Positions 18,674 to 28,126 of a stretch of DNA of 64,000 bases are shown in pieces; position 1 is the first letter of the stretch, and every line of letters begins with the position of its first letter. The DNA is from Myxococcales bacterium (lineage in GTDB: Bacteria; Myxococcota_A; Polyangia; Polyangiales; Polyangiaceae): positions 1-64,000 of the forward strand of contig JAEUKE010000070.1 in NCBI GenBank assembly GCA_016794345.1. The letters run 5' to 3'. Both the position numbers and the translations under genes were made by a program. Below the pieces are notes generated by a model. That model did not search any database. It was not told the DNA's origin and saw nothing but the letters and a program-made list of their open reading frames with translations.

Positions 18674-19909
18674 ATGACTGGCAAAGGCTTGCGCGTCGGC
18701 GCATGGCTCTTGGTCGCGCTCATGCCCGCCTGCGCGGACGACGACGTGGTGGAGCTGTCGACGTCGAGCAGCAACTCGAGCACCGGCGCGACAATCGGCA
18801 CGGGCGACAACTGCAATACGCCCGGTGTCGACACCGACGGCGACGGCTTCGCCGTGGATCAGGGCGACTGCAACGACTGCGACCCGAACGCGAGCCCCGC
18901 CTCGGTGGAGGTCCCCGACTCCAGCTCGGACGAGGACTGCGACGGCGAGGTCGACGAGGAAGAGCCGACCTGCGACGACGCGCTCGTGGTCGACTCGGAG
19001 GATCCGCTCCAGGCGGCCCGAGCCATCGACCTCTGCAAGACGTCGGACGGCTCGCCCCGCTGGGGGATAGTGGCCGCCAAATGGACCCAGATCGACGGCT
19101 CGGAGCCGCCCGCGGACGGCACGACGGCGCTGCGCTTCCACCGAGGCCATGGGCTCGTTCAGAACTTCGGCAACGTCCTCGTGCCGCGACGCGGCGCGGC
19201 CATGCTTGCGATCTCCACAGGCGAGGCGCGAGATCTGGACGACCCGCAGTCGACCAAGGCGTTCGGCTTCGCCAACCCGATCGTGTTCAAGTGGTACAAG
19301 TGTGGCGCCCCCGACGGCTTTCCCAAGCAGGTGGCGAGCTGCGCCGACCAGGACCCGCCGCTCGACACCGGTGCCGAGATGTACGACTCGATCGGGCTCG
19401 AGCTCACGATCCGCGCGCCCGCGAACGCGACTGGCCTTTCCTTCGACCACAACTTCATGCAAGGGGCTTGGCCGCTCAGCTGCTTCGAAGTCAACCCGTT
19501 CCTCGCGCTGATGGATCCGATGCCCGCGGGGCAGTTCGACGGAAACATCGTGTTCGATGCGACAGGCGACTACGTCGGCCAACCGCCAACGATACGAGTC
19601 TGCGGATGCGAAGCTGGACCGCCCTGCACGATCTACAGCATCTCCTCACCCCCGGTGGATGTCGCCTGTCCGCTCGGTGACGCCGAGCTCCTCGGTACGG
19701 GCTTCGGTCGGGACGGCGGCGACCTGGGCGGCGGAACCGGCTGGCAGCGAACGCAAGCGCCGGTCGAGCCAAACAGCACGTTCACCCTACGCGTCGCGGT
19801 CGGCGAGAACGACTCGACCCTCGGTGGCAATCATGACGCCACCGTTTTGCTCGACAACTGGCAGTGGCGCCTCGAGCCAGGCATCGCTGTCCAGACGGAG
19901 CCCCAGTGA
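18674..19909 (+). CDS. Lipoprotein with metal-binding-type repeat and choice-of-anchor-like domain
   Basis: A 411-residue predicted lipoprotein (lipobox MPAC, Cys20) with a short Ser/Thr linker. Residues about 50-95 hold the motif DTDGDGFAVDQGDCNDCDP followed by EDCDGEVDEE, like the putative metal (calcium)-binding repeats of myxobacterial MopE-type proteins. The remaining 300 residues resemble the beta-rich choice-of-anchor-L domain (ALRFHRGHGL, MYDSIGLELTIRAP, LSFDHNFMQGAWP). It is divergent from the IgGFc-type gene and its stop overlaps the next lipoprotein start by 1 base (TGATG). Domain naming is by recollection and should be treated as tentative. Confidence 0.72.
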   Translation: MTGKGLRVGAWLLVALMPACADDDVVELSTSSSNSSTGATIGTGDNCNTPGVDTDGDGFAVDQGDCNDCDPNASPASVEVPDSSSDEDCDGEVDEEEPTCDDALVVDSEDPLQAARAIDLCKTSDGSPRWGIVAAKWTQIDGSEPPADGTTALRFHRGHGLVQNFGNVLVPRRGAAMLAISTGEARDLDDPQSTKAFGFANPIVFKWYKCGAPDGFPKQVASCADQDPPLDTGAEMYDSIGLELTIRAPANATGLSFDHNFMQGAWPLSCFEVNPFLALMDPMPAGQFDGNIVFDATGDYVGQPPTIRVCGCEAGPPCTIYSISSPPVDVACPLGDAELLGTGFGRDGGDLGGGTGWQRTQAPVEPNSTFTLRVAVGENDSTLGGNHDATVLLDNWQWRLEPGIAVQTEPQ

Positions 19910-21495
19910 TGAGCACCACGATCGCTTCCGTGAACCTGGTGCGGGCTGCCCTAGTGGTCGCCTGGGCGTCGGTCCTCGTCGCCTGCGAGGCCGGCGAGGA
20001 CGCGACCGGTGAGGGCGGAGCCGGCGGTGGGGCGACCACGACGACCACCACGACCTCGACCACGTCATCGTCGACAGGGAGCGGCGTGGGCGGCGACGAC
20101 TCGGTCTGCGGCGACGGTGTCCGCGAGGGGGACGAAGGCTGCGACGGGGACGACTTCGGAGGCGCGACCTGCGAGTCCCTCGGTCTGGGCCCGGGCGCGC
20201 TCGGATGCGCAGTCGGGTGCGGCATCATCACCTCGGCCTGCACGGCCGCCGAGCGTTGTTATGACCAGCTCGACAACGACTTCGACGCGCTGCTCGACTG
20301 CCTCGACCCTGCGTGTGCGGCGACGCCGGCTTGCGAGAGCGGCTGCAGCCAAGCGCAGACGATCGTGGTCTCCAACGAGGCGTTCGCCGACTACGAGTTC
20401 CACGGCTCGACGATAGGCAAGCCGAACGGCGTCACGCCGTCGTGCGCTACCGACTCGGGCCCCGAGGCGGTCATCACCTTCGTCGCCCCCGCGACGATGT
20501 GGTTCACGGTCGAGCTCATGCGCTTCGGAGCGGACACGGACTACTCGCTCAGCATCCGGACGAGCTGCGGCGACCCCGCGTCGGAGATCGCCTGCATCGA
20601 TCGACCCACCATCTTCCCGGCATTCATGACCGAACGCATCTGGCTCGAAGCGACCTCGGGGACGACCTACCACGTCATCGTCGACGCTCGCGCCGGGTCG
20701 ACGCCGGGGCTATTCGCGCTCTTCGTCACGCCAGCACTGCCGGAGACGGTCCTCGCAGAAGACGCAGCTTGCGGCGACGGTGTCGACAACGACGGCAATG
20801 GCGAGACGGACTGCAACGACCCGGCGTGCAGCGGCAGCCCGGACTGCGTCCCCGGCGCTCTTCCCTTCGGCGCGAGCTGCCTCCAGCACAACGAATGCGC
20901 GTCTGTCTCCGGCAAGCCGGTGTGCTTGACCGCGCTCGTGCTCGGCCAGAACGTCTGCTCCGCCTGGTGCGACCTCGCCGCGCCGGATTGCGGCGCGGGC
21001 AACGTCTGCGTCCCGACCGGTGAAGGAGAAGGTGTGTGCCTGGACGGCTGCACGACGGAGGCGGAGTGCGCCGCTGGTCTGGGCTGCGAAGAAGTCGGCG
21101 CGTCGACTAGGGTCTGCGCCTCGCTGGAGGGGAGCTGCACCGATCAGATCGATGACAACAGCGACGGCCTGTCCGACTGCCGCGAACCTGAATGCGCCGG
21201 TACCCCGGCGTGCGCGCCGGGGACGAAGGCCATCGGCGAGGTCTGCTCGAGCCATGACGAATGCGCGGCGGCGGGCGGGGTTCCGGTCTGCAACATCGAC
21301 CATTGCTCGGAAGCATGCGATCCGACGGACCCCGGCGCGTGCGGCGCCGATGCGCTCTGCCTCGGACACACCTTTCTCGGCTACCTCTGCTACGCGAAAT
21401 GCGAGGTCGACGACGACTGCCCCGACCCCAGCGGCGGCTGCTTCGATCTGCCGCCGGGCTACCAGTTCCACAGCGTCTGCTCGCTCATCTTCTGA
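19909..21495 (+). CDS. Multi-repeat Cys-rich lipoprotein
   Basis: A 528-residue predicted lipoprotein (lipobox LVAC, Cys26) with a Thr/Ser linker (seven Thr in a row). It contains a CGDG-x-CDG type module and three repeats of the pattern D-N-D-x(1-2)-D/G-x-x-D-C-x-x-P-x-C (YDQLDNDFDALLDC, GVDNDGNGETDC, QIDDNSDGLSDC). Each pattern is followed by Cys-rich blocks ending in CS..C. Between the first two sits a beta domain with DYSLSIRTSCGD, shared with the lipoprotein at 15883-16779. It looks like a modular, disulfide-rich surface protein. It is co-transcribed with the preceding lipoprotein and ends at a strong palindrome. Confidence 0.74.
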   Translation: MSTTIASVNLVRAALVVAWASVLVACEAGEDATGEGGAGGGATTTTTTTSTTSSSTGSGVGGDDSVCGDGVREGDEGCDGDDFGGATCESLGLGPGALGCAVGCGIITSACTAAERCYDQLDNDFDALLDCLDPACAATPACESGCSQAQTIVVSNEAFADYEFHGSTIGKPNGVTPSCATDSGPEAVITFVAPATMWFTVELMRFGADTDYSLSIRTSCGDPASEIACIDRPTIFPAFMTERIWLEATSGTTYHVIVDARAGSTPGLFALFVTPALPETVLAEDAACGDGVDNDGNGETDCNDPACSGSPDCVPGALPFGASCLQHNECASVSGKPVCLTALVLGQNVCSAWCDLAAPDCGAGNVCVPTGEGEGVCLDGCTTEAECAAGLGCEEVGASTRVCASLEGSCTDQIDDNSDGLSDCREPECAGTPACAPGTKAIGEVCSSHDECAAAGGVPVCNIDHCSEACDPTDPGACGADALCLGHTFLGYLCYAKCEVDDDCPDPSGGCFDLPPGYQFHSVCSLIF

Positions 21496-21518
21496 TCCTG
21501 ACTCACGCAGGGTTCTCA

Positions 21519-21545
21519 CCAGGCGAGCGCCGGCGCTCGTCCTGG
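21519..21545. terminator. Palindromic hairpin between convergent genes
   Basis: CGAGCGCC at 21524-21531 is directly followed by its exact complement at 21532-21539, a 16-base perfect palindrome. It is extended by CCAGG and CCTGG on the outside. It lies between two convergent genes and could stop transcription in both directions. It lacks a T-run, so a rho-independent role is not certain. Confidence 0.5.
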
Positions 21546-21553
21546 GTCGTCCG

Positions 21554-22480
21554 CTACAGCCCGAGCCCGACAGCGAGCGCCCACGAGAGCGCGTAGGGCC
21601 CCATATCGTAGAGCCGCACACCATCGACCGCGACGGTGGTACTCTGCCATTCGCGCGAGAGCCCCGAGGTGAGCCCCGCGCAGAAGAGACCGTTCGTGTA
21701 CGCGAGCTCGACGCCAGCGCGAGCGACGACCGTCGCCCGGCTCCCGCTGCTGGTCGCGTCCATCGCGATCACGGCCTCCGGCCCGATGTCCAGGAAGCCC
21801 AGCCCGACGAAGCCGAGCTCCGTTCGAAAGACCCTGATCCCCAGTCCTCCCGTCGCGGCGAGGCGGTCGACCGTCGTTGACGCTTCGCCTGGCCGCCGCG
21901 AGAAGTGGCCGCCCAAGCGAAGCTCGAAGACGTCGGCGGCGAAGTACCCCACGTCGATCATCCCGCCTCCGCGCGGCGCCCCGCTCGCGAGCTCCACCTC
22001 CAGGAGGCCCCCGGCGCGTAGCCAGAGGGTGCTCGGGGGGCGCTCCGGCACGACAACCCCACGTATCAAGGTCACCTCGCTTCGCGGGGACGGTGGGACC
22101 GGCCGAGCACGAGGCGGAGCGGCGGGAGGGCTACGGCTCTCGTCGGGTGCGTCTTGCGAAAGCTGATTCACGGCGGTGCCGATCAGGAGGCCCATGGCGC
22201 GCCACCGCTCCGCGGCCGGATCGCGCTCCCCGAAGGCCGCGTTGGTCTCCGATTGCGCGAACGTCCCGTCACGATGGCGGAGGCGCACCTCGATCGTCGC
22301 CCGCAGGTGGCGATCGTCAGCCCAGCTCACGACTGCGATGGCGCGCCGCTCGCCGGCGCCGACCACGCAGTCGCCTTCCGCCAAGATCACGCTGCACGCG
22401 GCGACGAGGGGGCCCTCCTCGGCGATCGATCGGTCGCCCGCCGGAACCTCGATGACGACGCCGGGAACGTCTGCGTCCAC
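21554..22480 (-). CDS. Hypothetical protein with beta-strand-rich C-terminus
   Basis: A 308-residue protein not recognised. The GTG at 22480 is the only start after an in-frame stop. It has no signal peptide. The first 110 residues look like a compact alpha/beta domain (VVIEVPAGDRSIAEEGPLVA, ATIEVRLRHRDGTF). A Pro/Arg linker follows (about 112-135). The last 165 residues have Gly-rich amphipathic strands (LEVELASGAPRGGGMIDVGY, GGLGIRVFRTELGFVGLGFL) ending GLGL, reminiscent of outer-membrane barrels. A barrel without a signal peptide is odd, so either the start is wrong or the protein is cytoplasmic. It converges on the lipoprotein pair. Confidence 0.55.
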   Translation of the reverse strand: MDADVPGVVIEVPAGDRSIAEEGPLVAACSVILAEGDCVVGAGERRAIAVVSWADDRHLRATIEVRLRHRDGTFAQSETNAAFGERDPAAERWRAMGLLIGTAVNQLSQDAPDESRSPPAAPPRARPVPPSPRSEVTLIRGVVVPERPPSTLWLRAGGLLEVELASGAPRGGGMIDVGYFAADVFELRLGGHFSRRPGEASTTVDRLAATGGLGIRVFRTELGFVGLGFLDIGPEAVIAMDATSSGSRATVVARAGVELAYTNGLFCAGLTSGLSREWQSTTVAVDGVRLYDMGPYALSWALAVGLGL

Positions 22481-22587
22481 GCCGCATGGTGGTCACGGCG
22501 GCGGAGGGGTCGCAAGGATTGGCTGTATCGTCGGTTCACCCACCTCATTCGCCTCGCCTACCACCGCGATTCGGATGCGATGACCGC

Positions 22588-22636
22588 GCGCCGCTTCCGC
22601 GACCCCCAAGGGGTGAGGGGGCCGCGGAAGCGGCGC
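22588..22636. repeat. 14-bp inverted repeat (stem-loop)
   Basis: GCGCCGCTTCCGCG at 22588-22601 is perfectly complementary to 22623-22636, with a 21-base loop that itself contains CCCC and GGGG runs. It stands alone in the gene-free stretch 22481-23594 and could be a REP-like element or a strong transcription barrier. No T-run follows. Confidence 0.6.
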
Positions 22637-22840
22637 CTGGCTTTCTCTCTGCATCCGGCGGTCGTGACTCCTGGCCGAGGACCGAATCAGGGCATTCGGT
22701 CTTCGGTGGATCACGGCCCAGCAGGCAACTTGGGGGGGTGGCGTCGGTAGCGCTCCTTCAGCCGGGCCGCCCCCGCAAGATGCCTGTTACTGTGGCTTCG
22801 GCGTCGGCGATTGCCCTCGTGAAAACCTGGGCGACTTACA

Positions 22841-22957
22841 TGCGGCTACCGCGTTCTCCGCTTCCGAAACGACGACGTCCTCAGCAACCCAGCTGATATC
22901 GCCCAGCGGATCGCAGAAGCGATCCGGGCCCCCTCTCCGTCGGGGAGAGGGGGTTAG
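22841..22957 (+). pseudogene. C-terminal relic of a DUF559 (Vsr-like nuclease fold) gene
   Basis: The frame from 22841 reads GYRVLRFRNDDVLSNP, then ADIAQRIAEAIRA, and stops at 22955-22957. This is the C-terminal end of DUF559 proteins, which share the fold of very-short-patch-repair endonucleases. An in-frame stop lies only about 20 bases upstream and no other part of the domain is visible, so the rest was deleted. The last residues (PSPSGRGG) come from a CCCCTCTCC-type hairpin repeat at 22929-22953, as often happens at DUF559 ends. Confidence 0.65.
22929..22953. repeat. CCCCCTCTCC hairpin repeat
   Basis: A 10-bp perfect stem (CCCCCTCTCC at 22929-22938, GGAGAGGGGG at 22944-22953), followed by TTAGGGGGAGAGGG. 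It belongs to the class of C/G-run hairpin repeats seen in many high-GC proteobacterial intergenic regions. Here it forms the tail of the DUF559 relic. Confidence 0.6.
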
Positions 22958-23138
22958 GGGGAGAGGGTTCTCTCTCGCGGCTCTTTCACGCGGGCAAGCT
23001 CCGAGCAGCACTCGGCGCTTTCATACATGACGGTTTCGTCACTGTAACGGGATCAAATGAAGAGCCCCGGGTGTCTGTTGGGTTGCGACACACAACACCA
23101 CCCCCACGGCATCGAGCTCTCGGCCAAGACCATCCGTC

Positions 23139-23370
23139 TACGAGACCGCCGACCGGGTCGATGCCCTCCCGTGCGGGGGCATCGGCGCCATCCACCAGCT
23201 CGCCCATCGCGTCGGCCTCGTGCGGGCGCTCGACGAGCGGCTGCCGATCCTCATTGTAGGGCCGCCCGTACAGCGAGGCCGACCACATCCTCAACATCGC
23301 CTACAACCTCATCTGCGGGGGCCACGTCCTCGACGACATCGAAGTCCGCCGTCTCCACGACGCGCTCTGA
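23139..23370 (+). pseudogene. Frameshifted fragment of an IS1380-type transposase
   Basis: The frame from 23139 reads YETADRVDALPCGGIGAIHQ and continues to ALDERLPIL. After a +1 shift near 23260 the sequence continues as RPYSEADHILNIAYNLICGG and HVLDDIEVRRL, ending at a TGA at 23368. This is the N-terminal quarter of IS1380-family transposases. The rest of the enzyme, including the catalytic DDE region, is missing, and no terminal inverted repeats were found. A few residues of the true N-terminus (ELSAKTIR) are visible in another frame just upstream. It is a dead relic. Confidence 0.68.
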
Positions 23371-23594
23371 CTTCCAGGCCTGCCCGCGCAATGCCGCCCG
23401 GGCAGCTCCGTCTCGAACCTCTCCACGCATCTGACCACGGAAGTGAGCACGGGACCGTCAGCTTCGAACGCTCCAGGGGCATGCCCCAGGATGACTTGCG
23501 CCTACGCCACCGGGCCCTCAGCAGCCGCCTCGAGGCGCTCGCGATTCGCTTCTCAAGGGGCTAGGCTGCGCCGCCCCCAATCAACGAGACAGCG

Positions 23595-24374
23595 GTGACG
23601 AGACAAGCTCACCTGGTCGACCCCGAGCTCGGCCCGCTCACACACGATCGACTCACGGCCGACGTGCGCGTCTGGCAACGTCGGAAGGGGCATCGTTTCT
23701 CCTCGGACGACGTCGCGACCGCCTACGTTGCGTGGCAGACCGCGCCGGAGGCGTCGTCGTTCTTGGACCTCGGCTGCGGCCTGGGGTCGGTGCTCTTGCT
23801 CCTCGCGTGGAAGATGCCGGGCGCGCGCGCCGTCGGCATCGAGGCGCAAGCGCAGAGCTTCGCGCTGCTCCAGCGGAACGTGGCGGAGAGCGGGTTCTCA
23901 CCACGCATCACGATCCATCACGGCGACCTGCGGGATGAGGCGGCCATCGCGGGGCTCGGCTCGGGGTTCGACCTCGTCACGGGCACGCCGCCGTATTTCC
24001 CGCCCGGCCACGCGATCGACGCCGCCGACGAGCAACGCACGCGCGCGCGCATCGAGACGCGCGGCGGAGTCGAAGCCTATGTCCGGACGGCGACGAGGCT
24101 CGTGGGCCGGGAGGGGGCGATCGTCATCTGTGGCGACAGCGCAGCCGACCCGCGGGTGCTCGCGGCAGCGTCGCTGTACGGCGCCCGCGTCACCCGACGC
24201 TGCGACGCGATCCCGCGTGTGGGCCGGCCGCCCCTGTTCTCGATCTGGACGCTCGCGCTCGGGGCCTCCGGCGGGACCATCGAAGAGAGCACCCTCACCC
24301 TGCGCGACGCGGTGGGAATGCCCGCCGACGGCGCGGCGGCGATGCGGGCCTTCTCCGGCTTTCCGCCGCGATGA
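23595..24374 (+). CDS. trmN6: tRNA1(Val) adenine-37 N6-methyltransferase-like protein
   Basis: A 259-residue SAM-dependent methyltransferase of the TrmN6/YfiC type. The N-terminus has LTADVRVWQRRKGHRFSSDD, corresponding to the substrate-side start of this family. Motif I is DLGCGLGSVLLLL. Motif IV reads TGTPPYFPPG, a TPPY variant of the NPPY motif typical of N6-adenine enzymes. In E. coli the enzyme methylates A37 of tRNA-Val. It starts with a GTG at 23595 after a 1.1-kb stretch of relics, and ends convergent with rbfA 15 bp away. The exact tRNA substrate here is inferred. Confidence 0.8.
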   Translation: MTRQAHLVDPELGPLTHDRLTADVRVWQRRKGHRFSSDDVATAYVAWQTAPEASSFLDLGCGLGSVLLLLAWKMPGARAVGIEAQAQSFALLQRNVAESGFSPRITIHHGDLRDEAAIAGLGSGFDLVTGTPPYFPPGHAIDAADEQRTRARIETRGGVEAYVRTATRLVGREGAIVICGDSAADPRVLAAASLYGARVTRRCDAIPRVGRPPLFSIWTLALGASGGTIEESTLTLRDAVGMPADGAAAMRAFSGFPPR

Positions 24375-24389
24375 GCGAAGACGCGCCGC

Positions 24390-24761
24390 TCAGCTCTCGG
24401 GCTTCTGCTCGTCCTTGATCTCGCGGAGGATCTCCTCGACGCGGGTCTGATGATCGATGCCCTCGTCGTAGAAGAAGCGCAGGCCCGGCGCGACGCGCAA
24501 CGCGAGCGCGCGGGTGAGATCTCCGCGGAGCTTGCCGGCCGCGGACTCGAGGCCCTTCACGAGCGTCCGCCGGTCGCGCTCGTCGTCGGCGCCGACGTCT
24601 TTGCGGACGTAGATTCGCGCGAAAGAGAGGTCGTCGGTCATTTCGACGCGCGTCACGAGCACGCCGCTCACACGCGGGTCGCGTAGCGAGCGAACGAGCA
24701 TCGACAGCTCCTCGCGCATGCGCTCGGCCACGCGGGCGGAGCGTTTGACCTCACGGCTCAT
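24390..24761 (-). CDS. rbfA: 30S ribosome-binding factor A
   Basis: A 123-residue KH-type protein with the RbfA pattern: RVAERMREELSMLVRSLRDPRV at the N-terminus, VTRVEMTDDLSFARIYV in the middle and RVAPGLRFFYDEGID near the end. It helps mature the 17S rRNA 5' end and is needed for cold adaptation. It is the last gene of the translation operon and overlaps ylxP by 11 bases. Confidence 0.95.
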   Translation of the reverse strand: MSREVKRSARVAERMREELSMLVRSLRDPRVSGVLVTRVEMTDDLSFARIYVRKDVGADDERDRRTLVKGLESAAGKLRGDLTRALALRVAPGLRFFYDEGIDHQTRVEEILREIKDEQKPES

Positions 24762-25122
24762 CGTCTTCGTTTCCTTCCTGCGACAGGCGCAAGCCTGCCT
24801 GCTCGATCCCGCCTTGGATGCCGCTGCCGCCGAACCCGAACGAGACCACCTCGGTAGCGCGGTCGGTGAGCAGGGCGTCCGGGAGGTTGGAGGCCACCGC
24901 GGCGATGTCCTCGAGCACGGTATGGCAGTGTGCCGCTTCGTTCGCCACCACCGCGACCGCGACCCAGGCTCGCCGCGGATCCTCGAGCGCGCCGACCTCG
25001 GCCGCGCTCACCCGGAACCGGTTCTGCACGCGCTCTTTGAAGGACCGGACGACACGCCGCCGATCCTTCAGGGACTGCGCACCGACGATGGAAAACCCGA
25101 GGCGGAGGACACCGACGAACAT
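24751..25122 (-). CDS. ylxP: DUF503 (YlxP-like) protein
   Basis: A 123-residue protein that starts MFVGVLRLGFSIVGAQSLKD, continues with RRRVVRSFKERVQNRFRVSA, and matches DUF503 throughout. Family members, known as YlxP in Bacillus, usually lie between infB and rbfA, as here, and have been linked to ribosome assembly. It starts 15 bp after infB and overlaps rbfA by 11 bases. The C-terminal 25 residues are Gly-rich then acidic. Confidence 0.9.
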   Translation of the reverse strand: MFVGVLRLGFSIVGAQSLKDRRRVVRSFKERVQNRFRVSAAEVGALEDPRRAWVAVAVVANEAAHCHTVLEDIAAVASNLPDALLTDRATEVVSFGFGGSGIQGGIEQAGLRLSQEGNEDDEP

Positions 25123-25137
25123 GGGACCGAGGGACGG

Positions 25138-28122
25138 TCAGCTCAGCTTCTGCTTGACCTCTTCGATCTCGAAAGCCTCGATGATGTCCTTGTCCTTGAT
25201 GTCCTGGTAGTTCTCGAGCGTGATGCCGCACTCGAGGCCCTCGGCGACCTCCTTCGCGTCGTCCTTGATGCGACGAAGCGTGGAGATCTTGCCGGTGTAG
25301 ACGACGATGCCGTCGCGGACGAGCCGGGCGTCCGCGCTGCGGCGAACGAGGCCCGAGGTGACGTAGCAGCCGGCGACCACGCCGACCTTGGTGATCTTGA
25401 AGACCTGGCGAACCTCCGCGGTGCCGAGGGCCTTCTCGACCTTCGTCGTCGGCAGCAGGCCTTCCATCGCGGCTTTGATGTCGTCGACCGCGTTGTAGAT
25501 GATGTTGTAGAGGCGGATCTCGATCCCGCCGCCTTCCGCGAGCGCGTTCGCCTTCCCGGCCGGGCGCACGTTGAAGCCGACAATGAGGGCCTTCGAGGCG
25601 ATGGCGAGGTTCACGTCGCCCTCGGTGATGGCGCCGACGCCCGCGTGGACGACGGTGACCTTCACCTTGGGGGTGTTGAGCTTGACGAGCGCGCTGCCGA
25701 CGGCCTCGACCGAGCCCTGCACGTCGCCCTTGATGATGAGCTTGAGCTCGAGCTGCTCACCACGCGACAGGCGCTCCTTGATCGCTTCGAGCGACATGCC
25801 GGCGTCCGGCGGGACGAGCGACTTGTTCGCCTTCTTCTTGCGCGTCTCGGCGATCTCTTCCGCCGTCTTGGCGTCCTTGACGGCGTGGACCTGGTCTCCG
25901 GCGCTCGGGACCTCGTTCAAGCCGAGGACCTCCACCGGCGTGGACGGGCCGGCGCTCCCGAGGGGGCGGCCGAGCTCGTCGCTCATGGCGCGGACCTTAC
26001 CCCAGGCCGGGCCGGCGATGATGATGTCGCCCGTGCGCAGGGTGCCGTCCTGCACCATGACGCGCGCGACGGGACCGCGACCGCGGTCGAGGAGGGCCTC
26101 GACCACGACGCCGGTCGCGCGGCGCTTCGGCGCGGCCTTGAGCTCGAGGACCTCCGCCTGGAGGGCTACCGACTCGAGGAGCGCTTCGACGCCCTGGCCG
26201 GTGAGGGCCGAGACGTTGCAGAAGAGCGTGTCGCCGCCCCACTCCTCCGGCTGGAGGCCGAGAGCAGAGAGGTCGCGCTTGATCTTCTCGGGATCGGCGG
26301 AGGGCTTGTCGATCTTGTTGATGGCGACGATGATCGGCACCTTCGCCGACTGCGAGTGGCTGATCGCCTCTTTGGTCTGAGGCATGACGCCGTCGTCAGC
26401 CGCGACCACGAGGATGACGAGGTCCGTCACCTGCGCGCCGCGGGCGCGCATGGCGGTGAAGGCCTCGTGGCCAGGCGTATCGAGGAAGGCGACGGTGCCC
26501 TTCGCCGTCTCGACGCGGTAGGCGCCGATGTGCTGCGTGATGCCGCCCGCCTCACCGGCGGCGACGCTCGCCTTGCGAATGCGATCGAGGAGCGAGGTCT
26601 TGCCGTGGTCGACGTGCCCCATGACGGTGACGATGGGCGGACGCGGCACGAACTCCGCCTCCGTCGCGTCGTCGAGGCCCATGGCGGCTTCGATCGAGGC
26701 CTCTTCGCTGACGGCGACGTCTTCCACCGTCCAGCCGAACTCGCCCGCCAGGATCTTCGCGGTGTCGGCGTCGATCGTGGAGTTGATGTTCACGCCCGGC
26801 ATGCCCATGCCGAGGAGCTTGAAGAGGACATCGGTCACCTTCAGGCTCATCATCGAGGCGAGCTTCTGGAGGGAGACGGTCTCCTCGATCTTGATGACCT
26901 TCTTGTGAGCGGCCATCTCGGTCTGCGGCATCTGCGGGCCCTTCGGACGCGAAGGACCGATGTTTCGCTGACCGGGGCGACCGGGGCCGCCGAACCGCTG
27001 CTGACCCGGGCGACCGCCGCCGCCGGGACGCATGCCCGGGCCACCGTAGGCGCCAGGCCCGCCGGGGCGAGCGCTCTGCGCGGCCGCGCGCGGATCGTAG
27101 GTGGTGCGACGTGCGGGCGGGCTCGTCTGGCGTGTCTGGGGCATCGGAACGCCCGGACGTCCTTGCCAGACGTCGATGCCGGTGCGGGGCGGCGACGACG
27201 GGCGACGCGGCGCCTCGCTCACGGGAGGCGGAGCGGGCGTCTCGGCCCGCGGCGACGCCGCGACCGGAGCCGGCACGGGCGGAGCGCTGGCAGGCGCGGG
27301 CTCGACCGACGGAGGCGGCTCGGGCTCGGGCGCTGCCACCGGAGGCGCGGGCTGCGGCTCGGGCGCTGCTTCCGCCGCGGGCTCGGGCGCGGGCGGAGGC
27401 GTGATCGCGACGGGCTCGACGATCGGCTCCGGTGCGACGACGGCCGGTACGACGACAGCCGGAGCGACGACAGCCGGTGCGACGCCAGCCGAAGCTTGCG
27501 GCGCCGGCTCGACGACGACGCGCTCGGGGGAGGCAACCGGCGACGCGTCCGCGTCGAAGTCCAGCTCGCTGACGCTCGGGCCGCCGGCCTTCTTGGCGGC
27601 GGCGCGGCTCGAACGGCCGCGCGAGGGCGTTGCGCGGGACGCGGGAGCTTCTGCCACCGGAGCAGCGACGGCGGGCTCGGGCTCGTGGGAGGGCGCCGAG
27701 GGCGCGGGCTCCGCGACGTGACCGCGGACCGAAGGTGCCGCCGACGGCGCCGGCGTGGGGACCGAGATCGCGGGTGCGGTCGCGTTGCCCAGGCTGGACG
27801 GCGGAGGCGGAACGCCGACCGACGACGGGCGAGCGCCGGGCTGCGAGGCCGCTGCCGCGGGGGCGCGGACGGCGGGGCTCGGCGAGACGTCGTCCGTGGG
27901 ACGGGCCCTGCGCTTCACGACCGTGGGTCGAATGCGCTCCTCGACGACCTCCGGCGACTTCTGTCGCTCGAGGTGTCGCTTCAGGCGCTCGACCGCATCG
28001 GTCTCGACCGAGCTCATGTGGTTGCGAACGTCGCCGACACCGATGGACTGGAAGAGCGCGACCAGCGTCTTCTGGTCCATGTTCAGCTGCTTGGCGACTT
28101 CGTAGACCCGTACCTTGCTCAT
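25138..28122 (-). CDS. infB: Translation initiation factor IF-2 with a long Ala/Pro linker
   Basis: A 994-residue IF-2. Residues 1-52 are a first IF2_N domain ([20 protein letters not shown]). About 53-400 is a low-complexity Pro/Ala/Val/Glu linker ending in a Gly/Arg/Pro-rich patch. A second IF2_N ([20 protein letters not shown]) precedes the GTPase domain with P-loop GHVDHGKT (501-508), DTPGHEAF and NKIDKP. Domains 2-4 follow to the C-terminus. IF-2 places initiator tRNA on the 30S subunit. The start at 28122 gives [14 protein letters not shown], the family standard. The long linker is common in Myxococcota. It lies 4 bp after the ylxR/L7Ae gene. Confidence 0.98.
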   Translation of the reverse strand: MSKVRVYEVAKQLNMDQKTLVALFQSIGVGDVRNHMSSVETDAVERLKRHLERQKSPEVVEERIRPTVVKRRARPTDDVSPSPAVRAPAAAASQPGARPSSVGVPPPPSSLGNATAPAISVPTPAPSAAPSVRGHVAEPAPSAPSHEPEPAVAAPVAEAPASRATPSRGRSSRAAAKKAGGPSVSELDFDADASPVASPERVVVEPAPQASAGVAPAVVAPAVVVPAVVAPEPIVEPVAITPPPAPEPAAEAAPEPQPAPPVAAPEPEPPPSVEPAPASAPPVPAPVAASPRAETPAPPPVSEAPRRPSSPPRTGIDVWQGRPGVPMPQTRQTSPPARRTTYDPRAAAQSARPGGPGAYGGPGMRPGGGGRPGQQRFGGPGRPGQRNIGPSRPKGPQMPQTEMAAHKKVIKIEETVSLQKLASMMSLKVTDVLFKLLGMGMPGVNINSTIDADTAKILAGEFGWTVEDVAVSEEASIEAAMGLDDATEAEFVPRPPIVTVMGHVDHGKTSLLDRIRKASVAAGEAGGITQHIGAYRVETAKGTVAFLDTPGHEAFTAMRARGAQVTDLVILVVAADDGVMPQTKEAISHSQSAKVPIIVAINKIDKPSADPEKIKRDLSALGLQPEEWGGDTLFCNVSALTGQGVEALLESVALQAEVLELKAAPKRRATGVVVEALLDRGRGPVARVMVQDGTLRTGDIIIAGPAWGKVRAMSDELGRPLGSAGPSTPVEVLGLNEVPSAGDQVHAVKDAKTAEEIAETRKKKANKSLVPPDAGMSLEAIKERLSRGEQLELKLIIKGDVQGSVEAVGSALVKLNTPKVKVTVVHAGVGAITEGDVNLAIASKALIVGFNVRPAGKANALAEGGGIEIRLYNIIYNAVDDIKAAMEGLLPTTKVEKALGTAEVRQVFKITKVGVVAGCYVTSGLVRRSADARLVRDGIVVYTGKISTLRRIKDDAKEVAEGLECGITLENYQDIKDKDIIEAFEIEEVKQKLS

Positions 28123-28126
28123 GAAT

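Noticed and set aside
23371..23594. Continuation of the IS1380-type fragment toward trmN6
   Set aside because: No frame in this stretch reads like the later part of the transposase, and no terminal repeat was seen.
25138..28122. The long Ala/Pro-rich linker of IF-2 as an insertion
   Set aside because: Such linkers are usual in myxobacterial IF-2, and the domains on both sides are intact.
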